Shown: one piece after another, positions 19,261 to 31,115 of the stretch | How positions within the stretch are numbered: the first letter of the stretch is position 1 | Layout of the letters: every line of letters begins with the position of its first letter | Assembly (NCBI GenBank): GCA_947179485.1 | Contig: OX359246.1 | Coordinates: forward strand, 57,515,632-57,579,631 | Length of the DNA stretch: 64,000 nt | Source of the DNA: Allacma fusca | Taxonomy: Eukaryota; Arthropoda; Collembola; Symphypleona; Sminthuridae | Reading direction: 5' to 3' | Program-made: the position numbers and the translations under genes | Notes under the pieces: model-generated | What the model was told of the DNA's origin: nothing | Database searches by the model: none | The model's input: only the letters and a program-made list of their open reading frames with translations

Positions 19261-21282
19261 ACAAGACTTCAGACGACTTATTAGACTTTAGAAGTGACAA
19301 CTTGAAACGACACCTTCTAGCTTATTCAAGGGAATCCGGCCTATACGCATTGCACTTCTGTATAATAGTTGTCGCAATAACCACGGAAGCTAGATAAGTT
19401 GCGGTTGCTATTTCTGGGAATACTTGATAATTATTATTGTTCACGTCCTACAGGCATCAACATTTGCGTATGCATATGTATGTCAAGGGATGAAATGAGT
19501 TCTATATAAACTGTTTAAATCCGTCGTTTTGGGGAAAATTAAGTTCCATGTTTTTAAAAACGTGCTCATAAATTAATAAAACAGGTTAATATTCCAGGTC
19601 ACAGAGATAAAAACATGAAGCAAAGTCCAAACTTTTGAAGCATTTCCAAAAAACATTATTTTATTAAACAACGTTATTTTAAATGTACCGTGAGTGATAT
19701 ATGATTTTGTCTGACCAATTGAACGTGTGTTGGCAGGGTGTTTCAAGCTGTTTTTCCCCTAGACCATGTACGGGCGCTAGGAAAATTATTTGCTATTTTG
19801 TAAACAACTTGATTTTACATTTTCCCAAGACTTGTTTCATCGCATTGGCTCCAAAACTCTCAACAAAACGATCAAGAAACAGAAGCAAAGTCAGATTTTT
19901 CGGAACAATCGAAGACTTGAAAGTTTATGACTTTTAAATCACCTTTTTGTTACGAAAAATACAAATTGATTCTTGATTGTAGCAGGTTTTGAAGGTCTTC
20001 AAACAAGCGCAACAAGATATTCTTAAGTTGAATATTTTAGACACAGGACCGAACAGAATGAGGTGGGGTTTCTCCACAAATGTTTTCTGGTTGTATATTT
20101 GAGGCAGTGTTATTCAACAGATGGAGTAGTTCGAGCTTTTTACAGGGTGTGAAAGCACTGCGGACTGAGTATTTAACGTACATTATTTTAATTCCGACAC
20201 ATTCTATCAACTAAATTGTGGGTGCATTCTCTTGGAATATGTATTTTCATGTGTTTGTTATATGTTGATGATGATACTTATAGGAATGAAAGCGATTAAT
20301 TTGAAAAATTGAAAGACCAAGTGATTTAAAAATGTCATGACTAGTTTGGATGGTAAGAGTTTCGAAAATTCCTTAGCATATGCATTTTTACTGTAGAGTA
20401 ATGGTGGTTTTGATTTACGTTTCAACATGATTTTTGTTTTAAATAAATTCAAGTATATTGTTGCACGCTGATTTTGAAATGCTAATGATTGGATCTTGGT
20501 GGAGATCAAATACTTAAATGTACAAGTTACTGATTTTAATTTATGTTCACAAATTTGCCCAGAATACATGTTAACTAACCTGAGTAGACCAAAGAAGCGT
20601 GGGAACCGCAGCTCATATTCGACATTACAATTTGTTGTCTACAACATCTAAATCGGCGCATGATATACTCCAACCCTTATAAATAACATTTGAGTTACAG
20701 AAATAATTCTTCCACATCAGAAGGAATACGTTGAACTTGCTCCATCCTGTACAATACATATACGCGTAAAACAAGTTTTCGTAAATGGCCTCTTAGCCCC
20801 ATTTAATTGAAAATATTTAAATTGTCCGTGTCCCCTTCTCTGTAAATATGAATAAACGTAAAAACTAACACTAAGCTAGTGAACCAATTTGGTGCGCCGA
20901 AAAATATTTCTCCATTCCAAGAAGGAATTTGAGTACTGATATGTCCAATTTACAATGCCCGAATTTCCCCAAATCCGGGGAATTTGAAAATCTGCTAGTT
21001 ATTCAAACATTAGTCATGCTATGGGCAGGCATTTTGGGTATTTTCAGTTGAGCAGGCAAAACTCAAGGGTATTTTCAGTTAACAAACCATACATGGGGTT
21101 GTCACGAGAAAAATAGTGACAATAACACTGAAAGATTCTCTGATACAAAGTCAGCAACACTACTACAAGTAAAATGCATATCACGTGGTGTGTCATGTCC
21201 GTAGAAGGCTCTTAAAGGTGTTTCCAACACTTCACCACCCACTCATTTCAATTATGTTGTAGGATTTGTACAAATTTTCTTG
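19261..21282. other. No gene recognised; scrap of repeat A
   Basis: At about 19,300-19,440 a piece related to repeat A appears (AGCTTATTCAAGGGAATCCGG, then AGATAAGTTGCGGTTGC). The remainder has no convincing coding frame. Confidence 0.45.
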
Positions 21283-21698
21283 TTATAAATTCGTTCCGCC
21301 CACCGAAATATAAGATGGGGGTGGATCTTCATCTTGCATGTCTGCATTTCCTTGACGATTAGAAACAGGGTTGACCGCATTTCGACTTCGGTGCATATTC
21401 ATATCCACTGTGGTTCTTCCCGTGAGACGTTGGCCTGGAAAATACGATGAGTTCAGACTATGATTAAATGATTAACACCTTTTGGATTTACTAAAATAAA
21501 TATCCCACTTTAAAAATTCGCTTTCAACTATACTTGCTATTTGGATTATCGACATTGAAATTTATATACGCACCTGATGACCCCGGGAGTTGCACGCTGC
21601 GAACATCGTCAGGTCTTTTGGTTGTTTTAATCCATAAGCAACATTTAAATATCAGGAATATGCACAGCGGGACATAGGAAATCAAAATCACCAGAAAT
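21283..21698 (-). CDS. 3' exons of an unidentified single-pass membrane protein with a PPPSY tail
   Basis: Two in-phase minus exons are visible: 21,574-21,698 and 21,283-21,434, ending in a stop. The first encodes a hydrophobic helix (FLVILISYVPLCIFLIFKCC) followed by a basic, polar stretch KTTKRPDD. The second continues with a cytoplasmic-like tail ending DEDPPPSYISVGGTNL. PPPSY fits the PPxY motif bound by WW domains, for example of NEDD4-type ubiquitin ligases. The 5' exons were not found, so the protein family is unknown. Shisa-like proteins share this TM-plus-PPxY arrangement, but nothing more supports that name. Confidence 0.6.
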
Positions 21699-21807
21699 CT
21701 ATTGGATCCGAATGTATAGCAATGGAATGATTAAACTTCAGCATGTCAGATTGCTTAAATAAAACACTTATTATATTTAAAAGGTTAAGCATTTAGTAAT
21801 TGTGTAT

Positions 21808-22220
21808 ATAACTACAATGCATGTTGTTAATGATATTAGCTGAGATTACCCAGTGCGGGTGATTGAACAGGTTTCGTTGCTATTACTGCTATTGGCTTCA
21901 CACGTCCAAGCTGAACATACTAAAATTGCCAAGTAATTTATAGAATTTGCAGTTTTATTCATCATTTTGCCTTCTTATGATGCGATATTTTTGTGATATA
22001 GAATTATTATAGTGTCAGTGCTCAAACTCTTACTGCTAGTAGCCACTTATGAACTGGATGGAATTCATTGTCTCTCCGAGAGACAACGTGATGTATGATA
22101 TGTAGCTTATTCAAAGGAATCCGTTTTGCACACGTTGTTCTTCTGCACTGTAAGTTGCAAATAACCACAGATGGAAGATAAGTTGTGGTTACAATACTTC
22201 TCTGGAAATACTTTGTATAA
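21808..22220 (+). repeat. Dispersed repeat A, copy 2 (contains the empty site of the 4,890 transposon)
   Basis: Collinear with the two halves of copy 1. At about 21,893 it reads straight through GGCTTCACACGTCCAAGC where copy 1 has a 1,680-bp insertion. Confidence 0.85.
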
Positions 22221-23617
22221 ACTTGCATTTTTATCCTCGCTAAACTACGTAAGCAGAGTGACCAAGTGAGCTTTGAGGAACAGGAAACTAAATTTGAAGT
22301 AAAATTTAAAAGGTTTTTTCCATTTTGTGCCTATGCCTTAGTGGAACATAATTTGGGCTATTTTTTACAATGTAAATGATGAGAACAGTATATCATTGGA
22401 AGGTGTAAAAATGTTGTAAAGGTGCACTAATCATAGTAAAATGTTTTTATGTTTTTATATTGTTTCCTCATATCCTGGGAGACTGGTTGGGCTTGTTTGA
22501 TTTACTTAGTTACCATTCAGACGTGTCTTTTTCGTCCTTGCTCGGAAGCAACCAGTGATTTCCGATAGTGACCATTACTGATTCGTGTTCCATCGGGATG
22601 TTTAGGTTCAGGTGCCATGCGAGGTCAAAATTGTTTGAACCCGATATTTAGGGACCAGATAGTTGGGACTTCGACTGTAGCGGAGGGAAATAAACTTATA
22701 GATAGAAAGTGACGTCATTTTATGTATTCATGTAATCCGTAAGTCACGTTCCAAATCTTAAGAAATATGTAGGGAACATCTATAAGTTCTGGGATATCAT
22801 ACGACAAGATTTTCTGTAATTTGTAATTAATTTACAATTCAAGTATAAACTTCAAAAATTTAAATTATAACCACACTTGATCAACAATAAATTTCGGTTT
22901 AATTCTATTTGCACTTTTTAGTTATATTTAAAACGTTATCGGGTGCAATTGCGCTAACTAATTGTAAATTAAAGAATTTTCGGAGACCAGCACTAACAAT
23001 AAGTGCGAAATCACCAAGGGGCGAAGATATATTTGAACGAATTCTGTTGGTGGATATTTTAGCACAATCATAAAACATCTGTGCATGGACCTTTGTACGT
23101 CGAACAGCGACCCTGTCGGAGCCGTATGTACTAGAATGTATTTAAGTATGGCCTATTGGAATTTCCTGAGTTCAAACGAGTAAACCGATCTTCTCCCAAA
23201 TCAATAGGGTTCTGATGCATTAAATACTGTGATACTTTGAAAGTTTGTATTATGTGATGGCATTGCAGTTAGGCAGTGATAGTGAGCACGGGCAAGCAAA
23301 CAGCCAGATAAGCATCAAAACGACAAGTATAGAGACCTTTATTTCGCTTTGCCCCTTAAAAAACGTGTTGGTGCACCATGGTTGGTGCATACTTGTGCCT
23401 CACTTTTCCTATCTCCATTGTAATCCATGTAATTTATAGAAAGGGACATCCCTGGATTCTGAACCCATTTCATTACAGATTCAAAGATCCAATTCTATCA
23501 CAGATATGAAAAGCTTTTAGGATTTTTTTGTACAATCAACCGGAACAACCGTTGAATGTAAACTGCATATAAACTATACTGTGACCTATACTCGGAATTC
23601 CTAAAATAAGGGAAAAA
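22221..23617. other. No gene supported
   Basis: A minus-strand open stretch near 22,514-22,640 looks protein-like, but it has no acceptor between its upstream stop and its coding part, so it is not called. Missing 5' exons of the membrane protein gene at 21.3 kb may lie here. Confidence 0.35.
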
Positions 23618-23875
23618 ATTAAAATTGCCAAGTAATTTACAGAATTTGAAGTTTTATTCATCATTATGCCTTCTTATGATGTGATATTTTTGTGATGTAG
23701 AATTATTGTAGTGTTAGTGCTCAAACTCTTACTGCTAGTAGCCACTTATGAACTGAATGGAATTCATAGTAGATTCTCAGAAATACAAGATGAAATGGTA
23801 CCTAGCTTATTGAAGGAAATCCGGCTTGCATGCGTTGCTCCTCTGGACAATATAGTTGCGAGATAGGCTTCGTAA
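23618..23875 (+). repeat. Dispersed repeat A, copy 3, partial
   Basis: Starts at the AAAATTGCCAAGTAATTTA block and runs to the GACAATATAGTTGCGAGATA region, matching copies 1 and 2. It lacks the left end and the terminal GATAAGTTG block. Confidence 0.75.
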
Positions 23876-24137
23876 AATTTATCAAAAATGGTAGGCGAAG
23901 GAAGGGCAGGTTATAAGTAGCCTTTGGATGTGTTAAAGGCTTCATGATGTCTGATGCATAAAATATAAGGCAGACTGTGGACTTTGTTAAATATCTGCAT
24001 GAACTTTCATTCATCACGTTCATATGTGGCGATATACTGTTGATCAAAACGACTTCGTTTTCAAAATTCATGCACTTTTTGATACCATTTCTGTAATTGT
24101 GAAATGAATTTGTGAAATGAAGGATTACTATTTTTGG

Positions 24138-24957
24138 AGGAAGGGTGAATTAATTTAAAATTGAAGGAGGGCTGATGGAAGGCAAATAATTTTAAAGGCT
24201 TCATTCATTGGTAGGAAGAAGGAAATAATTTATTAAAAAATTGTCCTTTCAAGCCGTGAAGGAAGGTCATTTTATTTGGATCTCTGATTTATTTACACTT
24301 GAAATGTTGGAAATACTGAATTTTTATTGGATTTTAGACAATGGTATGGTCGGTGATGGAGGATCGATAAATAACATGTATTTGGGTTTAAAAACAAGAT
24401 GCTAGACATGCTTCATTAAAAGTAAAATAATTATTTCGGTAATACTACGCGGTTACGAACATTAAAATATATTATTTAAGTAGTTGAGTTTGCTTGCAAG
24501 TACATTTAAATGTTTTTTTAATTTAGTAGAAGATTCATCCCATAAGGTATGTCGTGTCGGCTATGATGTAATTTTTTTCTTGAAAATGAAATGAAGACAG
24601 TTTAAGCAGTGTAACTCTTATAGGTAAATATGAACAAAATTGTTTCCAGAGTAGACTTTAGGAGTGACATCATGAAATAATATTTTGAGGCTATTCACGG
24701 GAAATTGGAATGCAGTCTTTGAACTTGTACACAAGAGTTGAGTGTAACCGCACGGGTGCAAGATAAGTTGCAGTTTTTATTTCAAGGAAATACTTGATTT
24801 TTTCTATATAGGGGTGCATGTTTACGTATGAAAAGTGCGTTACACATTTGCTATGTACTGTAATAATTTATTACAACTCCTTGAAGCTAATGAACTTACC
24901 CCAGGGCTCAAGCTATGGTCAGTCTGGCAGTCTGGCCAAGAACTTTAACATAGGGGC
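24138..24957 (+). repeat. Dispersed repeat B, copy 2
   Basis: Collinear with copy 1 at 8,057-8,790. It includes about 100 extra bases near 24,390-24,500. It ends at TTAACATAGGGGCTC, next to a minus-strand transposase scrap. Confidence 0.85.
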
Positions 24958-25031
24958 TCTACCCGCACTAAAAATCAGTCCTGCAATGCTAAACAATCGT
25001 TCCACAGGAGCTGAAGATGGCAATGGGGTAT
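24955..25031 (-). pseudogene. hAT transposase dimerisation-domain scrap
   Basis: The minus strand reads PLPSSAPVERLFSIAGLIFS then AGRA. This is the highly characteristic hAT C-terminal motif, where a Ser-Ala-x-x-Glu-Arg-x-Phe-Ser core is followed by Gly and an Arg-Ala stretch. Only ~25 codons are recognisable, upstream (on this strand) of repeat B. The rest of the transposase is missing or decayed. Confidence 0.8.
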
Positions 25032-25984
25032 TCAAAGGGGGTATTCGAAACTACCAATTTCTTATAATTTATTATTTTGAAAGCATGCTAACCAGAGGAA
25101 CCATGCTCTCTGATGTCCGGTATCGGGAATTCCCGTGGTTCCGGTTCGGTTTCGGGTCAACGGTTTATGTTATAATAACCATTAATGGTTGCAAATAAAA
25201 TATCAAATACTTGTCATTTATAAAATACTAAGATACAAAATACTACGACGACCACGGTTGGTTTAAAATACAAGATGAAGATACGAATTTTGTATTTTAG
25301 ATAGTATATTTTGTATTTCAAGTACTACACATCCCTGGCTGTAAGTAATATAAACTACTTAAACATTAGGGTTAACAAGGGACGACATCTATCACGAGAT
25401 ATCACATTGCTGTTTCATTTTGCCAGATAACGTAAAAATAAAATTCACTTGCAGTAGCAAAAACCATGGGGGTTTTCAAAAGGGTTGCGTTCGTTACCAT
25501 CACATTGCTTGATGGTAACAAAGTTATTCTAAATTGAAAATCTAACTTATTTTAGGCCAAAAACAAAGTGCCGATTTTAGGGCACTTTGGAAAAGTGTGC
25601 AGTGGTCGGGTCTAATCGAATGTTCCTGTTCTCGTACCCCAACTGGGCGGGAAAAAAATATTCGTTATCCTTTCCCGCACTCGTTCCCGTTCACATGCAC
25701 CCGACGACTGACGACCCCGCAATGAACTTAAGTTTTCTTCACAAAATAAAATCTTCTACCTTTCAAGTTGTCTTTTGATATGCAGAAATTGGTTTTCTTG
25801 GCCGGTAAACTTTTGCACTAAATTCTAAACACTATATAGATACTATTAAATTATATCGAAGTCAAATCCCTCTGTACATCGTGAATTATTTTTGAATAAA
25901 ATACAAAAATTCTCCGTAAAACAAGCCTAACTTTGAAATTCAAATTTGAACATTAAACTATAAAAAAATCAGCAACTTTAGTTT
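25032..25984. other. Transposon-derived debris, no gene
   Basis: GGTTCCGGTTCGGTTTCGGG at about 25,138-25,157, an AAATAC-rich block to 25,330, and CCCGTTC motifs at 25,610-25,715 resemble subterminal parts of hAT families. No intact ends were identified. Confidence 0.45.
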
Positions 25985-27293
25985 TTATTCAGAAGAAAAT
26001 GTGACGATTAAATTTGCGGTACTGGTGAATATTATAGACAGTAAAGTAAGTACGAAAGATCGATCCACATAAAAAAAGGACCCAACACGAATATTCAACG
26101 GAAAACAAGCCCTTCTGTATTTCCGAAACCATAGAACCCAAATATTATCCCACGACTTCAGGATTTCCGTGGATAATTGATGAACTTGCCCAAACCATTG
26201 GTATGCTGCGCCAGTGAGGATGATTAACAACGTTCCCAGAATGAGCCCTCTTGGGTAATTGAATACAATTCCCATGAAAAGGTTTAGGACTACCGAGAAA
26301 ATGACAAATACCTCGGTAGCCAGTGGCCACATACTAAACGTGCCGTTGAAGTGATTGGTCAGAACTGCCAAACTATTGTAAACTCTATGCAGCACTTTGA
26401 TGTCCTTATTTTCCGACCGCTGTACCCTGGAAAAAATCAATTCATTTATTTATTCAAAGAGATCTCATTCCGTGACAAATTCTGTACACAAGGTAAGGTT
26501 TTATCGAAAATTGACGGCAGGTGATTTAATCTCGTGATAAATAATACAATGCAAGTGCACATACTTCATGGAGGAAATCACGGGGAGCAGGGCGTTAATG
26601 TAGCAAAAAATCAGAGCAGCGTAGAACGTCGTTGTGTAGTAGTGGAAAAAACTCATGTAAAAATGAACGAAACCTGCGAGTGCTTTATACAAGAATGGTA
26701 ACTCCAGAGGGCTCTCCGACAGCGATGTAAGTAGCCTTGGAGAGTCAGGCTGGAGAATACAGCCAATCAAATTGGTGGTACTTCCGAAAGAATGTGCAAA
26801 AATTACCATCTTCATAAATCTCACCAGCCCTTTGCTGTTGTTGTCTAAAAAGCCACAGTTAAAATTCTCTTAACGCCAGAGTACTCATAAAAATAAAAAA
26901 TTTACCTTGTTATTAGACTAGATAAACCATACCACCGAATTCACTTGGCAGATTCATGATATTGTTCATTAGGACATGAAGAAACCCATGACTTGATATT
27001 GTCACGTAGTGGTTCGAATTTACAATCATATAAGACACTGTCATATAGGCAATGTAGATTTTTCGTTGCAAATTATTATCCCTACTAATAACTGCCTGGT
27101 AACAACGGTAGCCCATAAATATTTGGTAGATCAAAATCAAGGTAAATTGGAATAAAAATAGCCCGTATCGTTTTCTGGAATTGTTAAAAATGAACTGGTT
27201 GTTGTCTGGATTCCTGGAGTACGGTAAAAAGCAAAATATATTGCCGACTTTTAGTATTCGCCCAAGCAACTCTAATGCCTTTGTAGGAATCAT
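25985..27293 (-). CDS. Divergent gustatory/odorant-type chemoreceptor, 360 aa
   Basis: Three exons (26,933-27,293; 26,565-26,844; 25,985-26,426) join in phase to 360 codons from an ATG at 27,293. The product has about seven hydrophobic segments: for example LFLFQFTLILIYQIFMGY in exon 1, a run around FYAALIFCYINALLPV in exon 2, and FVIFSVVLNLFMGIVF, LILGTLLIILTGAA and VLTLLSIIFTSTANLIVTF in exon 3. The size, the intron in the loop before the last helices and the hydrophobic C-terminal end fit the arthropod gustatory receptor superfamily. Those proteins are ligand-gated channels in chemosensory neurons. The usual TYxxxLxQF signature in the last helix is not kept, so subfamily and ligand are unknown. 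Confidence 0.65.
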
Positions 27294-28499
27294 GTTTACT
27301 TTTGAATTAGAACCTGAAAAATAGTTCCTCGTCAGTCCTTCCTTCCAAAAACAATGAACTCATAGAAATGACGGCGAAAAATTTAGCTCTGCGTACTGTA
27401 CAGGTAATTGTTTATTCGCATGTTTGTATGGATATACATATGCACATACATATGTATGTGAGCATGTAAACAAAAACATAGTTTAGGTGTATTAGTAAAT
27501 TGTAATGTATTATATTGTCATAATTATAAATGTTTTTTGTCCCTTCAAATTACAGATCCATATTACTGTTCAACGTGTAATTATTAAAGTTGTAAATATA
27601 TACACAGAAAACCAAGCGAATTAGGTAAAATAATTATCTTAGATACCTTTGGCTACCTTTTTAAAAGTACTATTTTCACCAGAGATCCTGTTTAAAAGGT
27701 ACTTGTGAATATGGAACAAAATGCAGATGGCACTTTTTAAAATGTTGGCAAGGACATGATATATTTTTATTTTGAAGCGACATAAACAGTAATTATTCCA
27801 ATTTAGCACGAAATACGTCCAGACAGAGTATCATAAGAACGACATTTTACGTAAATTGTCAGGTCGAATTATCGAATTAAAAAACTTTATAGTCGTTATT
27901 AAACGCAAACTGAAACATACATATGACGGGTGACGCGAAGATGTTTTCACTTTTACAGAATGGTATGAGGTAGCGTAGCAAATTAAAAAGTCAAAAATGA
28001 CTGATAATTAGTGCTATGTAGTCTCTAGTTTTTAAACTTTTTCCAGGTTCATAATTGCTGAACAAAATAATTTTCTCTTGATTATATAACGATAAATCAT
28101 TATTTACATACAGAAATTGTAAATTATTATGTAATGTTAAAACTTTCACTACTAAAATTCTAGTAATATTATTAACTCCTGTAATTTTACTTACTCCTGT
28201 TTTTCGAAGGATTCTAGTATAATTTTCAGCTAATCTTGATATCACAATTAGTGTATCACGAGTCAACTGCTACAACTAAATCTTGTCCCTTAATGTTTAA
28301 GAAAATTTGATTAGTCGAGATAAGAGACTTTTCGAGGAAAGTATTTTTTTTAAATTGCTGCACTGATCACCATGCATGCACACTTGCAATCACATACAGG
28401 GATAATTTTGAAATGAGCGTATGACTAAAGTTCATGTAGGGCGTCAATGATATTTACAACCTTACATAGATTGTTGGATTTGTAAAACTAAAGCAATAA
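27294..28499. other. No gene recognised
   Basis: 5' flank of the chemoreceptor and AT-rich DNA. A 91-codon minus frame at 27,991-28,266 has no recognisable motif and sits in DNA of the same base composition, so it is not called. Confidence 0.35.
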
Positions 28500-28546
28500 A
28501 TAAAGTCGCTGGGTTTTAAACAAAAAACGCATCAACATTTTCTAAG

Positions 28547-28691
28547 TCTCAGACTCATATAGTAGCTTATACTTCCAAAACAACAACTAAAATAATCCCA
28601 GCAACAACTTCGAAAACAGCTTCCCCGACAAAAGCCCCCATTCCGGGGAAGAGTGTGAGGAGTGAGAAGAGAGAGGAAGAACCTGATGATG
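28547..28691 (+). CDS. Possible isolated Thr/Lys-rich exon
   Basis: An open stretch reads SKTTTKIIPATTSKTASPTK, then APIPGKSVRSEKREEEPDD, and stops at a GGTAAAGG donor. Threonine-rich linker text of this kind is common in secreted or mucin-like proteins. The acceptor and partner exons are not identified, so this is only a candidate. Confidence 0.25.
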
Positions 28692-28692
28692 G

Positions 28693-29562
28693 TAAAGGGA
28701 ACTGTCGGAATCGAAAGTGGTTTCAGTGTACTTTAATTTTTTCTTAGGAATTGTTTGAATTCAATTTCCTATAAAACCACTGCTGCTGCTCTGTGATCAC
28801 ATTCATCATAAATTTACCCAAAAAAGCAGATAGAACAGCAATTTTTTAGGGAGACGAAGGAATGCCCGATTCTTAATTACTACTATGTTTACATATGAAA
28901 GATCATCACTTTAAAAAGCAATGCTCTTAGAAAAGGTAAATCTTAAGAATAATATAATCAATAAATTGATAATGCGCTTAGGAGTTCTGACTTTTAGAAA
29001 AGTAGTAATTAGGAAGCCTTACATTTACAACTTAATGAGTACCATCAAGTATACTTATATAATTATAGCCATATATTGTATTCTTCTAATTAGCCGTCTT
29101 TAATATGACATACTCATGTATGTATGTACATCTGCTTCAATTATGTTAAACTTTCATTTTATAATAAAAACAGGCAAATGATGGTATCATGAAGAATAGG
29201 CTTTTGTTAGGAAACAAATTATAAGTAATTACTTAATGATATTTTGGGGCTACTGTCCCTGTCAATCAGCAAAAACCATGAGTCGGTGTAACTTCAGTAA
29301 TGCCTCTTGCTCTTCAGCTGTTGGCTCATATCTTAAAGTTGTGCCATTCGAGAATCTCAGAATTCCTGGTTGCCCGTAACGAAAGAAAATTTTTTCGTAC
29401 TTTGCAGCTCTTCCAGCGTAGCGAAACTTTAGAACTGTATATTTTCATTTTCAGTAAATGCACATTAAAAGTTTTAAAAATGAATGATTATGAACCCTAG
29501 AATAGGAAATAAAAAATAGCTAACAACGAATCTTGAAATTGAAGTTTGAGTTTTTTTTTGCA
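28693..29562. other. No gene recognised
   Basis: AT-rich flank downstream of the next minus-strand gene. Frames of 60-66 codons lack any motif. Confidence 0.35.
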
Positions 29563-30132
29563 TTATTTCAACTTACAACAGTGAATTCCGAATACACCAA
29601 TTGATAAACTGGCTCCTATAGTTGAACACGCAATCAAGAAGTTGCGAAATAACCTGCTAGCAAAATTAAGGTACCGGAAATCTAGCCACACACATGGATA
29701 GACGTACCAAAGCCAGGGTCTGTCACAGTTCCAGCTTTCCCCTTTTGTGCTAAAATATGTCTGGGTTGTGTCTTGCAAGTTTTCTCTCCATGGTACACGA
29801 CCGAAGGTTGTAATTTCTGGCTTGTTTTGCAGCTGTAGGAATAATTTGTAATTATTTCAGAAAACCGTAGAGTCGTAGAGGAAGTTTTTAGGTTTTCAAA
29901 AGGTATTAAATACTATTGAACATTGAACCATATCTAGCTTCACAACTGCTTTAAAATTTTTGCAGGGAATGCTAGTAAGCAATTTCAGATTGGAAAAACA
30001 CTTGCAATCAGATGATCAGTTACATACCTCGTAGTCATAATCAACTTCATTCACATTATAATTTATTTGCTCTCCGACCACTAACAATAAGATGCTAGCG
30101 GTAACAAGTAAATAGAAGGGAAATGCTAACAT
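29563..30132 (-). CDS. Small protein with signal peptide and C-terminal membrane helix, 124 aa
   Basis: Two exons (30,028-30,132 and 29,563-29,832) join in phase. Residues 1-20 are a clear signal peptide (MLAFPFYLLVTASILLLVVG), followed by an acidic stretch with NEVDYDYE. The middle contains CDRPWLWYVYPCVW. A hydrophobic segment (about FLIACSTIGASLSIGVFGI) precedes a final HCCKLK. The topology would be type I membrane, or secreted with a hydrophobic tail. I do not recognise the family. It lies upstream of the chemoreceptor on the same strand, with a 2.3-kb gap. Confidence 0.6.
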
Positions 30133-31115
30133 TTCTCTTCTTTAGTCTTCATTATTTTTTATATAATTATCTATTATCTATCGTAATTTAATAGGTCTTG
30201 GGTTATTTATCTTTCTCTAGTTAAACTTGCAGATAGGTGTACACAGTGCATGTTGTTGTAACGATTACATGGTAAATAGGGAGTATGTACGTACTTATGT
30301 GTCACATAATTTTTAAAATACATACACATGCATACATATTAAACTGCATGAAGTTACGAGCAATCTTATTTGTTATTTGTTTATTAGGGAATAATCAGTT
30401 GTAGCTAAAATAAACAACAAAATGAGTTGCTGTGTACATTTTACAACGTAGGGTATACTGCAAGGTAGGACATAATGGTTTAAGGGGAGTATTAGTAAAA
30501 CAGGGGCAAACATGTTCTATTTAGATGTTTAATTTCATTTAGTTAAGAAATTTAACGAAGTTGTGCTGGACTAGGAACGAAACACAAATAAATGAATCGA
30601 TTTTTTTGAATCGATTGAAAAATTAAAGTCAATAATTTTGATACCCAAGCTCATAGAAAGTGATTACAAATGACAAGTGTAACCCTTCCAACAATCAGAT
30701 TTTACTTTCAGTAATTTGATCCTAAGTCATAATTGGAGGACTTAAATATTTACTGAATTTAGATCCTCCAATTAAATTCCATAGACCTTAAAAATTATTT
30801 CTAAAATTAATTACTAATACCCCAATAGTGTGACTCATATGCTAATTTGTTGAATGTCAGCATGGGAATATCCAATTAATTGCTGAGACTATGCACAAAA
30901 TGCACTCCAGATAGACAACATTCCAAATTGACATAATAATAGCAATCACATATGGAGATAAGTTAACCATATTAAGTTCTTAACACCCGCGTGCGCATGT
31001 AGGTAAAAAACTTTATTCTTAACAACAATTAAGAGAAATAAAATTTACATGCCTAACATTTAAACAAATATATACAAATAATAATATTAACATAAGGTGA
31101 AGTTGGGAACTAAAC
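30133..31115. other. No gene recognised
   Basis: AT-rich spacer between the small membrane protein promoter side and the DDX42 3' end. No frame or repeat worth naming. Confidence 0.4.

Noticed and set aside
20258-20569. 103-codon minus-strand frame
   Set aside because: Lys/Phe/Ile-rich text expected from AT-rich DNA, with no family resemblance.
22514-22650. Possible extracellular exon on the minus strand (LNLNIPMEHESVMVTIGNHW)
   Set aside because: It looks protein-like, but there is no acceptor AG between the upstream in-frame stop and the coding stretch, and joining it to 21,698 would create a stop.
27991-28266. 91-codon minus-strand frame
   Set aside because: No motif, signal peptide or splice context, and composition like its surroundings. 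Probably chance.
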